Part shown: in pieces, positions 6,613 to 14,869 of the stretch
Numbering within the stretch: position 1 is the stretch's first letter
How the letters are laid out: each line of letters opens with the position of its first letter
DNA from: JBMNOU01 sp050943215
GTDB taxonomy: Bacteria; Bacillota; Clostridia; Christensenellales; SZUA-584
Length of the DNA: 23,611 nt
Assembly (NCBI GenBank): GCA_050943215.1
Contig: JBMNOU010000027.1
Location: forward strand, 1 to 23,611
Direction of reading: 5' to 3'
The notes under the pieces: model-generated
The model's database searches: none
The model's input: the letters and a program-made list of their open reading frames with translations, nothing else
Told to the model about the DNA's origin: nothing
Made by a program: the position numbers and the translations under genes

Positions 6613-7431
6613 TTATTTTAACATAATGGGCTTAAACCGTTTATCATTCAATGTATAAGGAACGCCACTCTTATTAATATCACGCAGTTTACCGTTGACG
6701 GTGATTGCACAGGCCGGGCAAAAAGCATAGCACCGCATGCAGTGCGCACATTTCTCGGCAAACTGAGGATACGGCGCCATACTAATATTGCTTACCGGGC
6801 ATAGCGATTCACACAAACCGCAAAGATCACACCGGTCATTATCCACACCCAGTGAGAAATAATGCCTTCTCGAAAATACCCTAGAAAGCCCACGGCACAG
6901 CATTCCGAGCGGATATGAACATCTCCCCTTTATTTTCGAACGGCCTATCATCATTTTATTCACGTACTGAGCAATCTGCCTTTCGCAATTGTTCATTATT
7001 TTCGCATTCTTTTTTTCATTTATACAGGCATGAGCGGTGCCGAATAAAGGGTTATGGTTGGGCATTTTAAAATGCTCCGCGCTGTCGATAATCAGGCCTT
7101 TATTCTTAAAGAATTTATGGTAAAGCCATGCACCGTCGAATGAATATAATTTCTGCGTACAGAAAGTATGAATATGTTTGCCTTTTTCATTAATATAAAG
7201 ACCACCAATAAACCGCTTCATCGGCTCGGGCAAATCACAGCCGAAAACGGGCCATCCGAAAAAAATCAGATCGGCCGTCTTAATCCACCAGTTTGCTTTT
7301 CTTGCGTCGATACTATCTATTGAAACGGTGTCCGCATTGATATTTTTAGCGTCAAGCTCTTTTTTTATTTTATCCGCAACCCACCATGTATTGCCTGTGG
7401 CGCTGAAATAGAAAACAACTGCTCTGTACAC
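6613..7431 (-). CDS. EFR1-type flavodoxin-ferredoxin fusion protein
   Basis: The 272-residue protein joins a flavodoxin-like N-terminal domain to a C-terminal dicluster ferredoxin. The FMN phosphate loop FSATGNT is at 9-15, and FFGWPVFGCDLP follows near residues 57-68. Two [4Fe-4S] motifs follow: Cys201/204/207/211 and Cys228/231/234/238. The architecture implies electron transfer between FMN and iron-sulfur centres in an anaerobe; partner and substrate are unknown. The start is GTG at 7431, only 2 nt after the prfB stop codon, with GGGG inside the prfB end as ribosome binding site. Expression is therefore probably coupled to prfB. It is the last gene of the secA-prfB unit, and no terminator is evident before yabP. 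Confidence 0.88.
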   Translation of the reverse strand: MYRAVVFYFSATGNTWWVADKIKKELDAKNINADTVSIDSIDARKANWWIKTADLIFFGWPVFGCDLPEPMKRFIGGLYINEKGKHIHTFCTQKLYSFDGAWLYHKFFKNKGLIIDSAEHFKMPNHNPLFGTAHACINEKKNAKIMNNCERQIAQYVNKMMIGRSKIKGRCSYPLGMLCRGLSRVFSRRHYFSLGVDNDRCDLCGLCESLCPVSNISMAPYPQFAEKCAHCMRCYAFCPACAITVNGKLRDINKSGVPYTLNDKRFKPIMLK

Positions 7432-7433
7432 AG

Positions 7434-8534
7434 TTAAAACCCCATCAAATACGCATTTATAAACGCGTCAATTTCCCCATCCATAACCGCCTCTACATTC
7501 CCCGTCTCAACGCCCGTGCGATGATCTTTGACCATACTATACGGATGAAAAACGTATGAGCGGATTTGACTTCCCCATTCGATCTTCTTCATCTCGCCTT
7601 TTAGTTCCTGCAGTGCCTGCATTTTCTCGTTTTCGCGCTTTTCGATCAGCTTTGCCTTAAGCATGCGCATTGCCGTCTCTCTGTTCTGTATCTGAGACCG
7701 CTCATTCTGGCACTGCACAACAATCCCCGTTTCAAGATGTGTGATTCGTATTGCAGAATCCGTCTTGTTTATATGTTGGCCGCCCGCTCCCGATGAACGG
7801 TATGTATCAACCCGGATTTCCTCAGGATCAATCACAATATCAGTATCGTTATCTTCGATATCCGGCATCACATCCAGTGATGCAAACGACGTATGGCGCC
7901 GCGCAGAAGAATCAAACGGGGATATGCGCACAAGCCGGTGCACTCCCTTTTCGGCTTTTAAGTATCCGTATGCATTAAGCCCGCACACCTCAAATGTGAC
8001 GCTTTTAATGCCCGCTTCGTCTCCTGCGAGAAAATCGAGCACCTTTACGGTATGTTTCTTACGCTCGCACCACCTTGTATACATTCGGTAGAGCATCTCC
8101 ACCCAGTCCTGTGCTTCCGTTCCGCCTGCGCCCGCATGCAGCGAGAGTATCGCCCCATTTGCGTCATATTCCCCACGCAGAAGAGACTTAAGCCTTAAGT
8201 CAGACGTGTCTTTTTTAAGCGCGGTGAGCTCCTCAGAGAGTTCTGTCGCAATATCGTCGTCATATGCCTCTTCAAGCAGTTCAAGCAAAACATCTGCATC
8301 GGCCAGTCTTGCCGTCAGCTTATCAAATTGCTCAAGCTTATCTTCGATCGGTTTTGTTTTCTTGCCGATCCTACCCGCTTCAACAATATCGTCCCAAAAC
8401 CCTGGGGCTTCCATTTTTTCACGAAGCATTTTAAGTTCTTCTTGCATATGCCCAACGTTAAGCACTGTTTCTACCTCTTTCACAAGAGACTTTATTTCAT
8501 CCAATCTTTGTTTTGCCTCATCTATCTGTAACAC
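7434..8534 (-). CDS. prfB: Peptide chain release factor 2
   Basis: RF2 recognises UAA and UGA stop codons and triggers peptide release. With the GTG start at 8534 the product is 366 residues. The stop-codon recognition motif SPF then falls at 205-207 and the catalytic GGQ at 251-253, matching E. coli numbering within one residue. A longer frame opens at 8564 inside secA, but AGGAG sits 5 nt before the GTG and supports this start. Most prfB genes need a +1 frameshift at codon 25/26 (CTT-TGA-C). Here the same place reads CTT-AAC (8457-8462) and the frame is open throughout, so the autoregulatory frameshift is absent. The gene follows secA by 8 nt, the usual Firmicute pairing. Confidence 0.96.
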   Translation of the reverse strand: MLQIDEAKQRLDEIKSLVKEVETVLNVGHMQEELKMLREKMEAPGFWDDIVEAGRIGKKTKPIEDKLEQFDKLTARLADADVLLELLEEAYDDDIATELSEELTALKKDTSDLRLKSLLRGEYDANGAILSLHAGAGGTEAQDWVEMLYRMYTRWCERKKHTVKVLDFLAGDEAGIKSVTFEVCGLNAYGYLKAEKGVHRLVRISPFDSSARRHTSFASLDVMPDIEDNDTDIVIDPEEIRVDTYRSSGAGGQHINKTDSAIRITHLETGIVVQCQNERSQIQNRETAMRMLKAKLIEKRENEKMQALQELKGEMKKIEWGSQIRSYVFHPYSMVKDHRTGVETGNVEAVMDGEIDAFINAYLMGF

Positions 8535-8542
8535 ATTATCTC

Positions 8543-11218
8543 CTATTTTGCTTGTCCGCAGCAATTTTTAAATTTTTTCCCACTACCGCATGGGCAAAGA
8601 GCATTTCTGCCCACCTTTTTACCGCTTTGATCGACAACTTTTTTAGGTGGGGGCTCTATAGGCCTTGGCGCTTCTTTTCTTTGGGGATTGCTTGTAATCT
8701 TAACATGATAGAGCATCGTAATGGTATCTTGCTGGATTTCGCGAACCATCTCTTCGAACATATCGAAGCCTTCTCTTCTGTATTCTATTACAGGATCCCG
8801 CTGTCCGTAAGCTCTAAGTCCGATCCCCTGCCTGAGCTGGTCCATCGCGTCGATATGAGCCATCCATTTTTGATCCACAACCCTAAGCAAAATAATACGC
8901 TCGATTTCCCTTATGTTCTGCCCGGCCTTTTCGATCTCTTCTTCTTTTATCCGATATAGTTTTCGCGCGGTTTCGCGTATTATTTCTTTTGCGGTTTCAT
9001 GCGTGAGTTTCTCGATTTTTTCTTCTTTGAAGAGCACCATGTCCCTCGGCAAAAACACTTTTGCAAAATATTCTGTCATTCCGGCTATGTCCCATTCTTC
9101 AGGGAATACACCCTCAGGACAGTATACCGGGAAAATTTCGTCGATCAGCGTATCGAGCATATCCATAATGTTTTGTTTGATATTCGCGCCTGTCAGCACC
9201 ATTCTGCGCTGGGAATATATAACCTCGCGCTGCTTGTTCATTACGTCATCATACTGAAGGACATGTTTACGTATCTCAAAATTCCTATACTCAATACGCT
9301 TTTGCGCCGATTCTATCTGTTTCGTCAAAAGACTAAATGCAAGAGGTATCGCATCGTCCTTGTTCACCGAACTAATAATGCCCTGCACTCTCTCGCCGCC
9401 AAAACGGCGCATCAGATCGTCCTCGAGAGATATGAAAAAAACGGACGACCCCGGATCTCCCTGCCGGCCGCTGCGGCCGCGGAGCTGATTGTCAATCCGC
9501 CTGGCCTCGTGTCTTTCGGTACCGACAATATGAAGACCGCCTAGTGCCACAACCTCGTCATGTTCCGCCTGCATGGATTTTTTATAGTGGCTGAGATACT
9601 CTGCATAGTATTTTCTTGCACTTAGTATGTCTGGGTCGTCTGTCGCCCCATGCCCCACCGCCTGCTCGATCATCTCTTCGGTAAACCCGTCTCTGCGCAT
9701 ATCGGCCCTAGCGGAAAAATCCGGATTGCCGCCGAGAATAATATCCGTACCTCTGCCGGCCATGTTGGTGGCAATGGTAACGGCGCCCTTCTTTCCAGCC
9801 TGTGCAACGATCAGCGCCTCTTTTTCATGGTGTTTTGCATTGAGCACATTGTGCTTGACACCCGTCCGTGTCAGCATTCGTGAAAGGATCTCAGACTTTT
9901 CGACCGATACCGTTCCCACAAGAACTGGTCTGCCCGTTGCATGCATTCGTCCGATTTCTTCTACAATCGCGCGGAACTTGCCCGTCTCAGTCGCAAATAT
10001 AATGTCATTATTATCAGTCCTTATCATCGGACGGTTGGTTGGAATCTGTACGACGTCTAGATTATAGATACCCTGAAACTCATCCTCCTCGGTTTTTGCC
10101 GTGCCCGTCATACCCGCGAGCTTCGTATACATTCGGAAATAATTCTGAAATGTAATCGTCGCAAGCGTCCTTGATTCTCTTTCCACCCTAACATTTTCCT
10201 TTGCCTCGATGGCTTGGTGAAGCCCTTCAGAATACCGCCGCCCCATCATCAGTCTGCCGGTAAACTCGTCAACAATAATAACCTGGCCGTCTTTGACAAC
10301 ATAATCGGTGTCTCTTTTCATGATATGGTTGGCTTTTAGCGCCTGATTGATATGGTGGTTGAGTTCCGTATTCTCTATATCCGCAAGGTTTTCTATATTA
10401 AACGCTTTTTCAGACTTTGCAATTCCTTGCTCGGTGAGGTTAATTGCCTTAAGTTTTTCGTCGATCGTAAAATCTTCTTCCAGTTTTAGCTTCTTGACAA
10501 ACCGGTCAACAGTATTATACGTATCCGTGCTTTTATCGCCCGCCCCAGAGATGATAAGCGGTGTCCTAGCTTCGTCGATCAATATGCTGTCAACTTCATC
10601 AATGACGGCAAAATTCAATTCTTTTTGTACCATGAGCTCTTTTCGTATCACCATATTATCCCGCAGATAGTCAAAACCAAACTCATTGTTTGTGCCATAA
10701 ACGATATCCGCTTTATAATTTTGTCGCCTGTCCTCTACAGGAATATCGTGAATAATCAAGCCAACAGTATATCCGAGATACGTATACAGCTTGCCCATCC
10801 ATTCCGAGTCCCTCTTGGCAAGATAATCGTTGACCGTAACGACATGCACGCCCTTGCCCGTCAGCGCGTTTAGACAAACGGCCAGCGTCGCTGCCAATGT
10901 TTTGCCTTCTCCGGTTTTCATCTCGGCGATTCTACCCTGGTGCAACACAATTCCGCCGATGACCTGAACATAAAAATGCCGCATGCCCAGCACACGGTCG
11001 GACGCCTCCCTAACCTGCGCAAACACCTCGGGCAATAAATCATCAAGGCTCTCGCCGCTGATATATCTTTTTTTATACTCTTCGGTTTTCGCTTTTAGTT
11101 CGCTGTCACTCAGCGATTTAAAACCCGCCCCTAATACCTCAACCGCATCAGCTATCTTTCGTATTTTTTTAAGTTTGCCTTCGTTGCTTCCGCCTAAAAC
11201 ATTTTTTATCAGTCCCAT
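8543..11218 (-). CDS. secA: Protein translocase ATPase SecA
   Basis: SecA is the motor ATPase that pushes preproteins through SecYEG at the cytoplasmic membrane. The 891-residue protein carries Walker A MKTGEGKT (100-107), the DEVD Walker B (207-210), the preprotein-binding and scaffold regions, a conserved second nucleotide-binding fold (NMAGRGTDI, GRSGRQGDPG) and a C-terminal zinc-binding tail (Cys875, Cys877, Cys886, Cys887). That tail binds SecB or ribosomes in other bacteria. Length is close to the normal 840-900. The ATG at 11218 has GGGGAG just upstream. It heads the secA-prfB-EFR1 unit. Confidence 0.98.
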   Translation of the reverse strand: MGLIKNVLGGSNEGKLKKIRKIADAVEVLGAGFKSLSDSELKAKTEEYKKRYISGESLDDLLPEVFAQVREASDRVLGMRHFYVQVIGGIVLHQGRIAEMKTGEGKTLAATLAVCLNALTGKGVHVVTVNDYLAKRDSEWMGKLYTYLGYTVGLIIHDIPVEDRRQNYKADIVYGTNNEFGFDYLRDNMVIRKELMVQKELNFAVIDEVDSILIDEARTPLIISGAGDKSTDTYNTVDRFVKKLKLEEDFTIDEKLKAINLTEQGIAKSEKAFNIENLADIENTELNHHINQALKANHIMKRDTDYVVKDGQVIIVDEFTGRLMMGRRYSEGLHQAIEAKENVRVERESRTLATITFQNYFRMYTKLAGMTGTAKTEEDEFQGIYNLDVVQIPTNRPMIRTDNNDIIFATETGKFRAIVEEIGRMHATGRPVLVGTVSVEKSEILSRMLTRTGVKHNVLNAKHHEKEALIVAQAGKKGAVTIATNMAGRGTDIILGGNPDFSARADMRRDGFTEEMIEQAVGHGATDDPDILSARKYYAEYLSHYKKSMQAEHDEVVALGGLHIVGTERHEARRIDNQLRGRSGRQGDPGSSVFFISLEDDLMRRFGGERVQGIISSVNKDDAIPLAFSLLTKQIESAQKRIEYRNFEIRKHVLQYDDVMNKQREVIYSQRRMVLTGANIKQNIMDMLDTLIDEIFPVYCPEGVFPEEWDIAGMTEYFAKVFLPRDMVLFKEEKIEKLTHETAKEIIRETARKLYRIKEEEIEKAGQNIREIERIILLRVVDQKWMAHIDAMDQLRQGIGLRAYGQRDPVIEYRREGFDMFEEMVREIQQDTITMLYHVKITSNPQRKEAPRPIEPPPKKVVDQSGKKVGRNALCPCGSGKKFKNCCGQAK

Positions 11219-11272
11219 AGTCTCCCCTTCATCAAAATGTCTGTTCCAATAATTGACGTATAATATCTTTAT

Positions 11273-11301
11273 ATTTTACCATCCGGTGTTACGATAAGCA
11301 A
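11273..11301 (-). promoter_or_regulatory. Promoter of the secA-prfB unit
   Basis: On the minus strand a -35-like TTGCTT (11296-11301), a 17-bp spacer and a -10 box TAAAAT (11273-11278) are preceded by TGG, giving an extended -10. The predicted start lies about 45-50 nt upstream of the secA ATG. It is divergent to the vor promoter, with about 160 bp between them. Confidence 0.6.
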
Positions 11302-11457
11302 CTGTTTAGCGGTTCTTATTTCGTATACGAAGCCCGCTGCAATAAGATGCTTTTTTCGCCTACGCAAATCCCGAGTTTTATATTCGTATACTTTCATTTA
11401 ACGTGAGTAATCGAATTATTGGCCAAATAAAAGGATAAAAATATACTCTCAGTCTGT

Positions 11458-11487
11458 TTGACTTTTTTAGCGTTTTTGTGGTATTCT
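11458..11487 (+). promoter_or_regulatory. Promoter of the vor operon
   Basis: TTGACT (11458-11463) and TATTCT (11482-11487) are separated by 18 bp, and TGG precedes the -10 box (extended -10). The predicted transcription start near 11494 leaves a leader of about 34 nt before the ferredoxin gene's GTG. I see no riboswitch or obvious operator in this leader. Confidence 0.6.
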
Positions 11488-11527
11488 TTCATGAATCGAC
11501 ATGAATATCAAAAAGGGGATAATTGTT

Positions 11528-11734
11528 GTGGCAAAAGTAAAAATTGATAAAAATGCCTGTAAGGGCTGTGGACTCTGCGTAACGGTATGCCCTAAAGGTA
11601 TCGTTAAGCTGTCCGAAACTGAACTGAACACAAAGGGGTATAGTCCTGTTGAAATCACGGACATGGAGGCCTGCATCGGGTGTGCATCATGTGCCAAAAT
11701 GTGCCCCGATCTAGTGTTCACTATTGAAAAATAA
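11528..11734 (+). CDS. vorD: 2-oxoacid:ferredoxin oxidoreductase, ferredoxin (delta) subunit
   Basis: This 68-residue dicluster ferredoxin has two complete [4Fe-4S] motifs, Cys11/14/17/21 and Cys49/52/55/59. It would carry electrons between the catalytic subunits and soluble ferredoxin. I chose the GTG at 11528, which gives the typical MAKVKIDKNACKGCG beginning and has AGGGG 9 nt upstream. An in-frame ATG at 11501 adds nine residues, but only by reading through that ribosome binding site. It is the first gene of a four-gene operon. Assignment to VOR rather than KOR follows the neighbouring alpha subunit and is not certain. Confidence 0.88.
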   Translation: MAKVKIDKNACKGCGLCVTVCPKGIVKLSETELNTKGYSPVEITDMEACIGCASCAKMCPDLVFTIEK

Positions 11735-11776
11735 TTAGCTGTAATATAAAGCAAAAAAATTTTAAAGGTGAATGAA

Positions 11777-12838
11777 ATGTCAAAAGTATTGATGAAAGGC
11801 AATGAAGCAATTGCCGAAGCGGCTATACAGGCAGGATGCAGGTATTTTTTCGGTTATCCAATCACGCCGCAAAATCAGATACCCGAACACATGGCTAAAA
11901 GACTTCCCGAAATCGGCGGAACTTTTCTCCAGGCGGAATCTGAAATATCTGCAATTAACATGGTATACGGTGCAGCCGGCGCAGGAGCAAGGGTCATGAC
12001 CTCTTCGTCTTCTCCCGGTATCAGCCTTAAACAGGAAGGCATCAGCTATATGGCGTGTTCAGAGCTGCCGTGCGTCATTGTTAATATGGTCAGAACAGGC
12101 CCCGGGCTCGGCGGTATACTGCCCACGCAGGCAGACTATTTTCAGGCTGTCAAAGGCGGCGGCCATGGAGACTATCATCTGGTCGTTTATGCACCCAGCT
12201 CTGTACAAGAGGCTGCAGACTGTGTGATGCAAGCATTTGACGTCGCAGATTTATATAGAACTCCGGTATTAATACTGGGTGACGGGATGATTGGGCAAAT
12301 GATGGAGCCTGTTGAATTTAAGCAGCCAAAAAAACGCGACCTGCCCGAAAAGACATGGGCAGCAACGGGTAATGACGGTACGAAGAAAAAATCCCTTATC
12401 AACTCTCTGTATATCGAAGCGGAAGAAATGAGCGCGGTATGCGCCAGGCTGCAGAGAGTATACAGGCAGATAGAGAGCAGAGAAACGCAATATGAAGCGG
12501 TCATGATGGATGATGCAGAAATTTGCATTGTCGCTTATGGTACAACCTCACGGATTGTAAAAAACGCGATTGTAAAAGCAAGAAGTGAATTTGGCATTAA
12601 GGCGGGCCTCTTGCGGCCCATCACGCTTTGGCCATTTCCCTCAAAAGTCATCTCAGACGCAGCAGATAAGTGTAAAGCTTTTATTGCAGCCGAGATGAGC
12701 ACGGGACAAATGGTAGAAGACGTAAGGCTAGCGGTTAACGGCAAACGGCCTGTTACATTTGTGGGTACGACCGGGGGTATAATACCCACCCCGAATATGA
12801 TCGTCGATGCGCTTAAAACGATTAAGGAGGGGTTCTAA
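11777..12838 (+). CDS. vorB: 2-oxoacid:ferredoxin oxidoreductase alpha subunit (VorB-like)
   Basis: This subunit combines the pyrimidine-binding and transketolase C-terminal type domains of the thiamine-pyrophosphate enzyme that oxidises 2-oxoacids to acyl-CoA, reducing ferredoxin. The 353-residue protein begins MSKVLMKGNEAIAEAAIQAG. It shows the FGYPITPQNQIPEHMA segment (25-40), the conserved Glu in LQAESEISAI (Glu54) and MTSSSSPGISLKQEGISYM. These are characteristic of the VorB/KorA group rather than pyruvate oxidoreductases. ATG 11777 has AAAGGTG 6 nt upstream; a GTG 9 nt earlier lies within that site. Its stop overlaps the beta-subunit start by 1 nt (TAATG). Preference for branched-chain 2-oxoacids versus 2-oxoglutarate cannot be proved from sequence. 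Confidence 0.92.
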   Translation: MSKVLMKGNEAIAEAAIQAGCRYFFGYPITPQNQIPEHMAKRLPEIGGTFLQAESEISAINMVYGAAGAGARVMTSSSSPGISLKQEGISYMACSELPCVIVNMVRTGPGLGGILPTQADYFQAVKGGGHGDYHLVVYAPSSVQEAADCVMQAFDVADLYRTPVLILGDGMIGQMMEPVEFKQPKKRDLPEKTWAATGNDGTKKKSLINSLYIEAEEMSAVCARLQRVYRQIESRETQYEAVMMDDAEICIVAYGTTSRIVKNAIVKARSEFGIKAGLLRPITLWPFPSKVISDAADKCKAFIAAEMSTGQMVEDVRLAVNGKRPVTFVGTTGGIIPTPNMIVDALKTIKEGF

Positions 12839-13575
12839 TGGCTATCGTATTCAAAAAAAGCAGCATCCTTACAGATGTGCCTTTTCATTATTGTCCGGGA
12901 TGTACGCACGGTATCGCGCACAGGCTTGTGGCCGAATGTATTGAGGAGCTTGGCGTTAAACAGAAAACAATTGGCATCTGCCCAGTAGGATGCGCGGTTT
13001 TCGCATATAAGTATTGGGATATCGATATGTATGAAGCAGCACACGGCAGAGCACCGGCAATCGCCACGGGTGCAAAGCGTGTTCATCCAGAAAACCTGAT
13101 ATTCACATACCAGGGCGATGGCGACCTTGCCTCTATCGGCGCGGCAGAGATCGTCCACGCCGCTGCAAGAGGCGAAAAAATAACCGCAATATTTATAAAC
13201 AATGCGATATACGGTATGACAGGCGGCCAGATGGCGCCAACAACGCTGATCGGCCAGAAGACAACGACGTCACCTTATGGCAGGGATGCAAATCATTGCG
13301 GCTATCCCATCCGCGTTTCAGAGATGCTGGCTACGCTTGAAGGAGCGGCTTATATAGAACGGGTTTCTCTTCATGACGTTCCTAACATTAACAAAGCTAA
13401 AAAGGCCATTAGAAAAGCATTTGAGGTGCAGATGGCTGGAAAGGGATTCTCAATGGTTGAGATGCTTTCCGCATGTCCCACAAACTGGGGTTTGTCCCCG
13501 GCCGAAGCGTTAAAATGGCTGAAAGATAATATGATCCCGTATTATCCGCTTGGCGTGTTTAAGGAGGCAAAATGA
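12838..13575 (+). CDS. vorA: 2-oxoacid:ferredoxin oxidoreductase beta subunit, thiamine pyrophosphate binding
   Basis: The 245-residue protein holds the pyrophosphate side of the TPP site: GDGD (93-96) and, about 25 residues later, FINNAIYGMTGGQMAPTT with the NN pair (121-122), the standard Mg2+/TPP motif. CPGCTHG (19-25) and ICPVGC (48-52) are typical of the KorB/VorA group. AAGGAGG lies ahead of its ATG, and its end overlaps the gamma-subunit start by 4 nt (ATGA), so the subunits are translationally coupled. Confidence 0.93.
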   Translation: MAIVFKKSSILTDVPFHYCPGCTHGIAHRLVAECIEELGVKQKTIGICPVGCAVFAYKYWDIDMYEAAHGRAPAIATGAKRVHPENLIFTYQGDGDLASIGAAEIVHAAARGEKITAIFINNAIYGMTGGQMAPTTLIGQKTTTSPYGRDANHCGYPIRVSEMLATLEGAAYIERVSLHDVPNINKAKKAIRKAFEVQMAGKGFSMVEMLSACPTNWGLSPAEALKWLKDNMIPYYPLGVFKEAK

Positions 13576-14108
13576 TGAAGAACGAATTAATCATTGCAGG
13601 CTTTGGCGGACAGGGCGCGCTTCTGATTGGTCAGCTCATTACTTATGCGGGTATGATCGAAGAGCGCAACGTATCATGGCTTCCCTCTTATGGACCTGAG
13701 ATGCGCGGCGGAACAGCCAACTGCTGCGTAATCGTTTCGGATGATCCGGTCGGCTCCCCCATCGTAACCGAGGCAGACGGCGTCATTGTTTTAAACAAAC
13801 CATCGTTGGATAAATTTGAAGGGGTACTAAAGCCAGGCGGAAAGCTTTTTATCAATTCATCTTTTATTGACAAAAAAGCTACGCGCAACGATATTGACGC
13901 CTATTATATCCCTGCAAACGATGTCGCAATCGATGTTGGAAATCTCAAAGTTGCCAATATCGTCATGCTTGGTGCATATATCGCCGCTACCGGAGTGGTA
14001 GCAAAAGAAAGTATTATCAAGGCATTTGAACAGGTGCTCGGAAAAGGCAAGGCACACCTGATACCCATCAACGAACAGGCTTTTGACGCTGGCGCAAAAC
14101 TAGTCTAA
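13572..14108 (+). CDS. vorC: 2-oxoacid:ferredoxin oxidoreductase gamma subunit
   Basis: The 178-residue protein is the gamma domain of the oxidoreductase. It shows the N-terminal GFGGQGALLIGQ glycine loop (10-21) and the signature SYGPEMRGGTANCCVIVSD. Two adjacent ATG codons (13572 and 13575) follow AAGGAGG; the first gives an ATGA overlap with the beta gene, the second better spacing (7 nt). It is the last gene of the operon and is followed 18 nt later by a strong terminator. Confidence 0.92.
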   Translation: MMKNELIIAGFGGQGALLIGQLITYAGMIEERNVSWLPSYGPEMRGGTANCCVIVSDDPVGSPIVTEADGVIVLNKPSLDKFEGVLKPGGKLFINSSFIDKKATRNDIDAYYIPANDVAIDVGNLKVANIVMLGAYIAATGVVAKESIIKAFEQVLGKGKAHLIPINEQAFDAGAKLV

Positions 14109-14126
14109 AGAATGTATTTAAAAATT

Positions 14127-14151
14127 AACCCCCGGCCCAGCCGGGGGTTTT
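14127..14151 (+). terminator. Rho-independent terminator of the vor operon
   Basis: A perfect 10-bp stem (AACCCCCGGC / GCCGGGGGTT) with a 3-nt CCA loop is followed by TTTT, starting 18 nt after the vorC stop. It is GC-rich and stable and sits immediately before the IS200-like element. Confidence 0.88.
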
Positions 14152-14159
14152 GCATTAAC

Positions 14160-14815
14160 GGGTATAACCCTTTATTACTAGCCACGCCTAAAGGGCGTTG
14201 GTACGGTCCGGCACTCGCAAAAAACTGTTACCTGCTACCCGTAAACGGGTCTTGGGTATCAAACGTCAGTTGTTTGCTCATCTGATCTTCTTTCAATTGG
14301 TTCTGGATATATGCCTAAATTTTCTTTGCATCTTCTCCAGCTGTATCGACATAATACCCTCTGCACAAGAACTCTCTGTTCCGGTACTTATACTTCTTGT
14401 TCCCCCACTTCTCATATATCATCAAACTGCTCTTCCCTTTCAGGAACCCCATAAAGCTTGATACTCTCATCTTCGGCGGTATCTCTATTAGCATATGGAT
14501 GTGATCGTGGCATACTTCTGCTTCAATTATGTTGACCCCTTTCCAATTGCATAGTACCCTTAATATCGCCCCTATCTCTAGTTTCTTTTCTACATAAAAT
14601 ACTTTCCTGCGATACTTCGGTGCAAATACGATATGGTATTGCAGTTCCACTTTGTGTATGATAGCTATGTACATCATTCACTTTGGAATGTCCTCCATTT
14701 GATTTTTGTTTGTGCAATTGCCAGACCGCATTTCATTCTAAATTAAAAGGAGTTTTTCTGTCGTGCCTGACCGCTATAAGCTTTACCGAACCCCGCGTCT
14801 AACGCGGGGTTTTCG
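14160..14815 (-). mobile_element. IS200/IS605-family insertion sequence (IS200-like, tnpA only, decayed)
   Basis: A single minus-strand Y1-type transposase frame is flanked by sequences able to form hairpins, as expected for IS200-like elements, which lack terminal inverted repeats. The right-end side has CCCTTTA / TAAAGGG (14168-14195). The left-end side has a perfect 10-bp stem AACCCCGCGT / ACGCGGGGTT (14789-14811). There is no accompanying tnpB. Boundaries are approximate because I cannot compare with an empty site. It lies between the terminators of the convergent vor and ilv operons. The transposase is broken, so it should not move on its own. Confidence 0.75.
14228..14677 (-). pseudogene. 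tnpA: IS200-like transposase TnpA with a nonsense codon before the catalytic Tyr
   Basis: The frame encodes a Y1 HUH single-strand transposase: YHIVFAPKYRRKVFY at the start, HUH metal motif CHDHIHMLIEIPP, MGFLKGKSSLMIYE and CRGYYVDTAG. At 14315-14317 the codon after AKKI is TAG, giving a 120-residue product. The same frame continues past it as AYIQNQLKEDQ and DPFTG to a TAA at 14228. In this family the nucleophile is the Tyr of the YIxxQ motif, so the stop removes the catalytic Tyr two codons later. A glutamate codon GAG would need only one change to become TAG. The C-terminus after DPFTG is also short. Confidence 0.82.
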
Positions 14816-14819
14816 AATA

Positions 14820-14852
14820 CAAAAAAGCCGTTTGCAGGTGCGAAACGGCTTT
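14820..14852 (-). terminator. Rho-independent terminator of the ilv operon
   Basis: On the minus strand a perfect 10-bp stem (AAAGCCGTTT / AAACGGCTTT) with a 9-nt loop runs into a T-tract, starting 17 nt after the ilvB stop codon. It closes the ilvN-ilvC-cimA-leuB-ilvD-ilvB operon. Confidence 0.85.
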
Positions 14853-14869
14853 GAAAGTCTTTTTGGTTA

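Noticed and set aside
7434..8564. prfB starting at ATG 8564 inside secA
   Set aside because: The GTG at 8534 has AGGAG at 5 nt and restores standard RF2 numbering for SPF and GGQ; the longer start has no ribosome binding site advantage.
8206..8959. Long plus-strand frames opposite prfB and secA
   Set aside because: They are antisense shadows of two strongly conserved genes, Ser/Phe-rich, with no ribosome binding site or family motif.
14315..14317. TAG in the transposase read as pyrrolysine or by suppression
   Set aside because: TAG is used as an ordinary stop in other genes of the window (secA, the patatin-like gene), and simple decay of an IS is far more likely.
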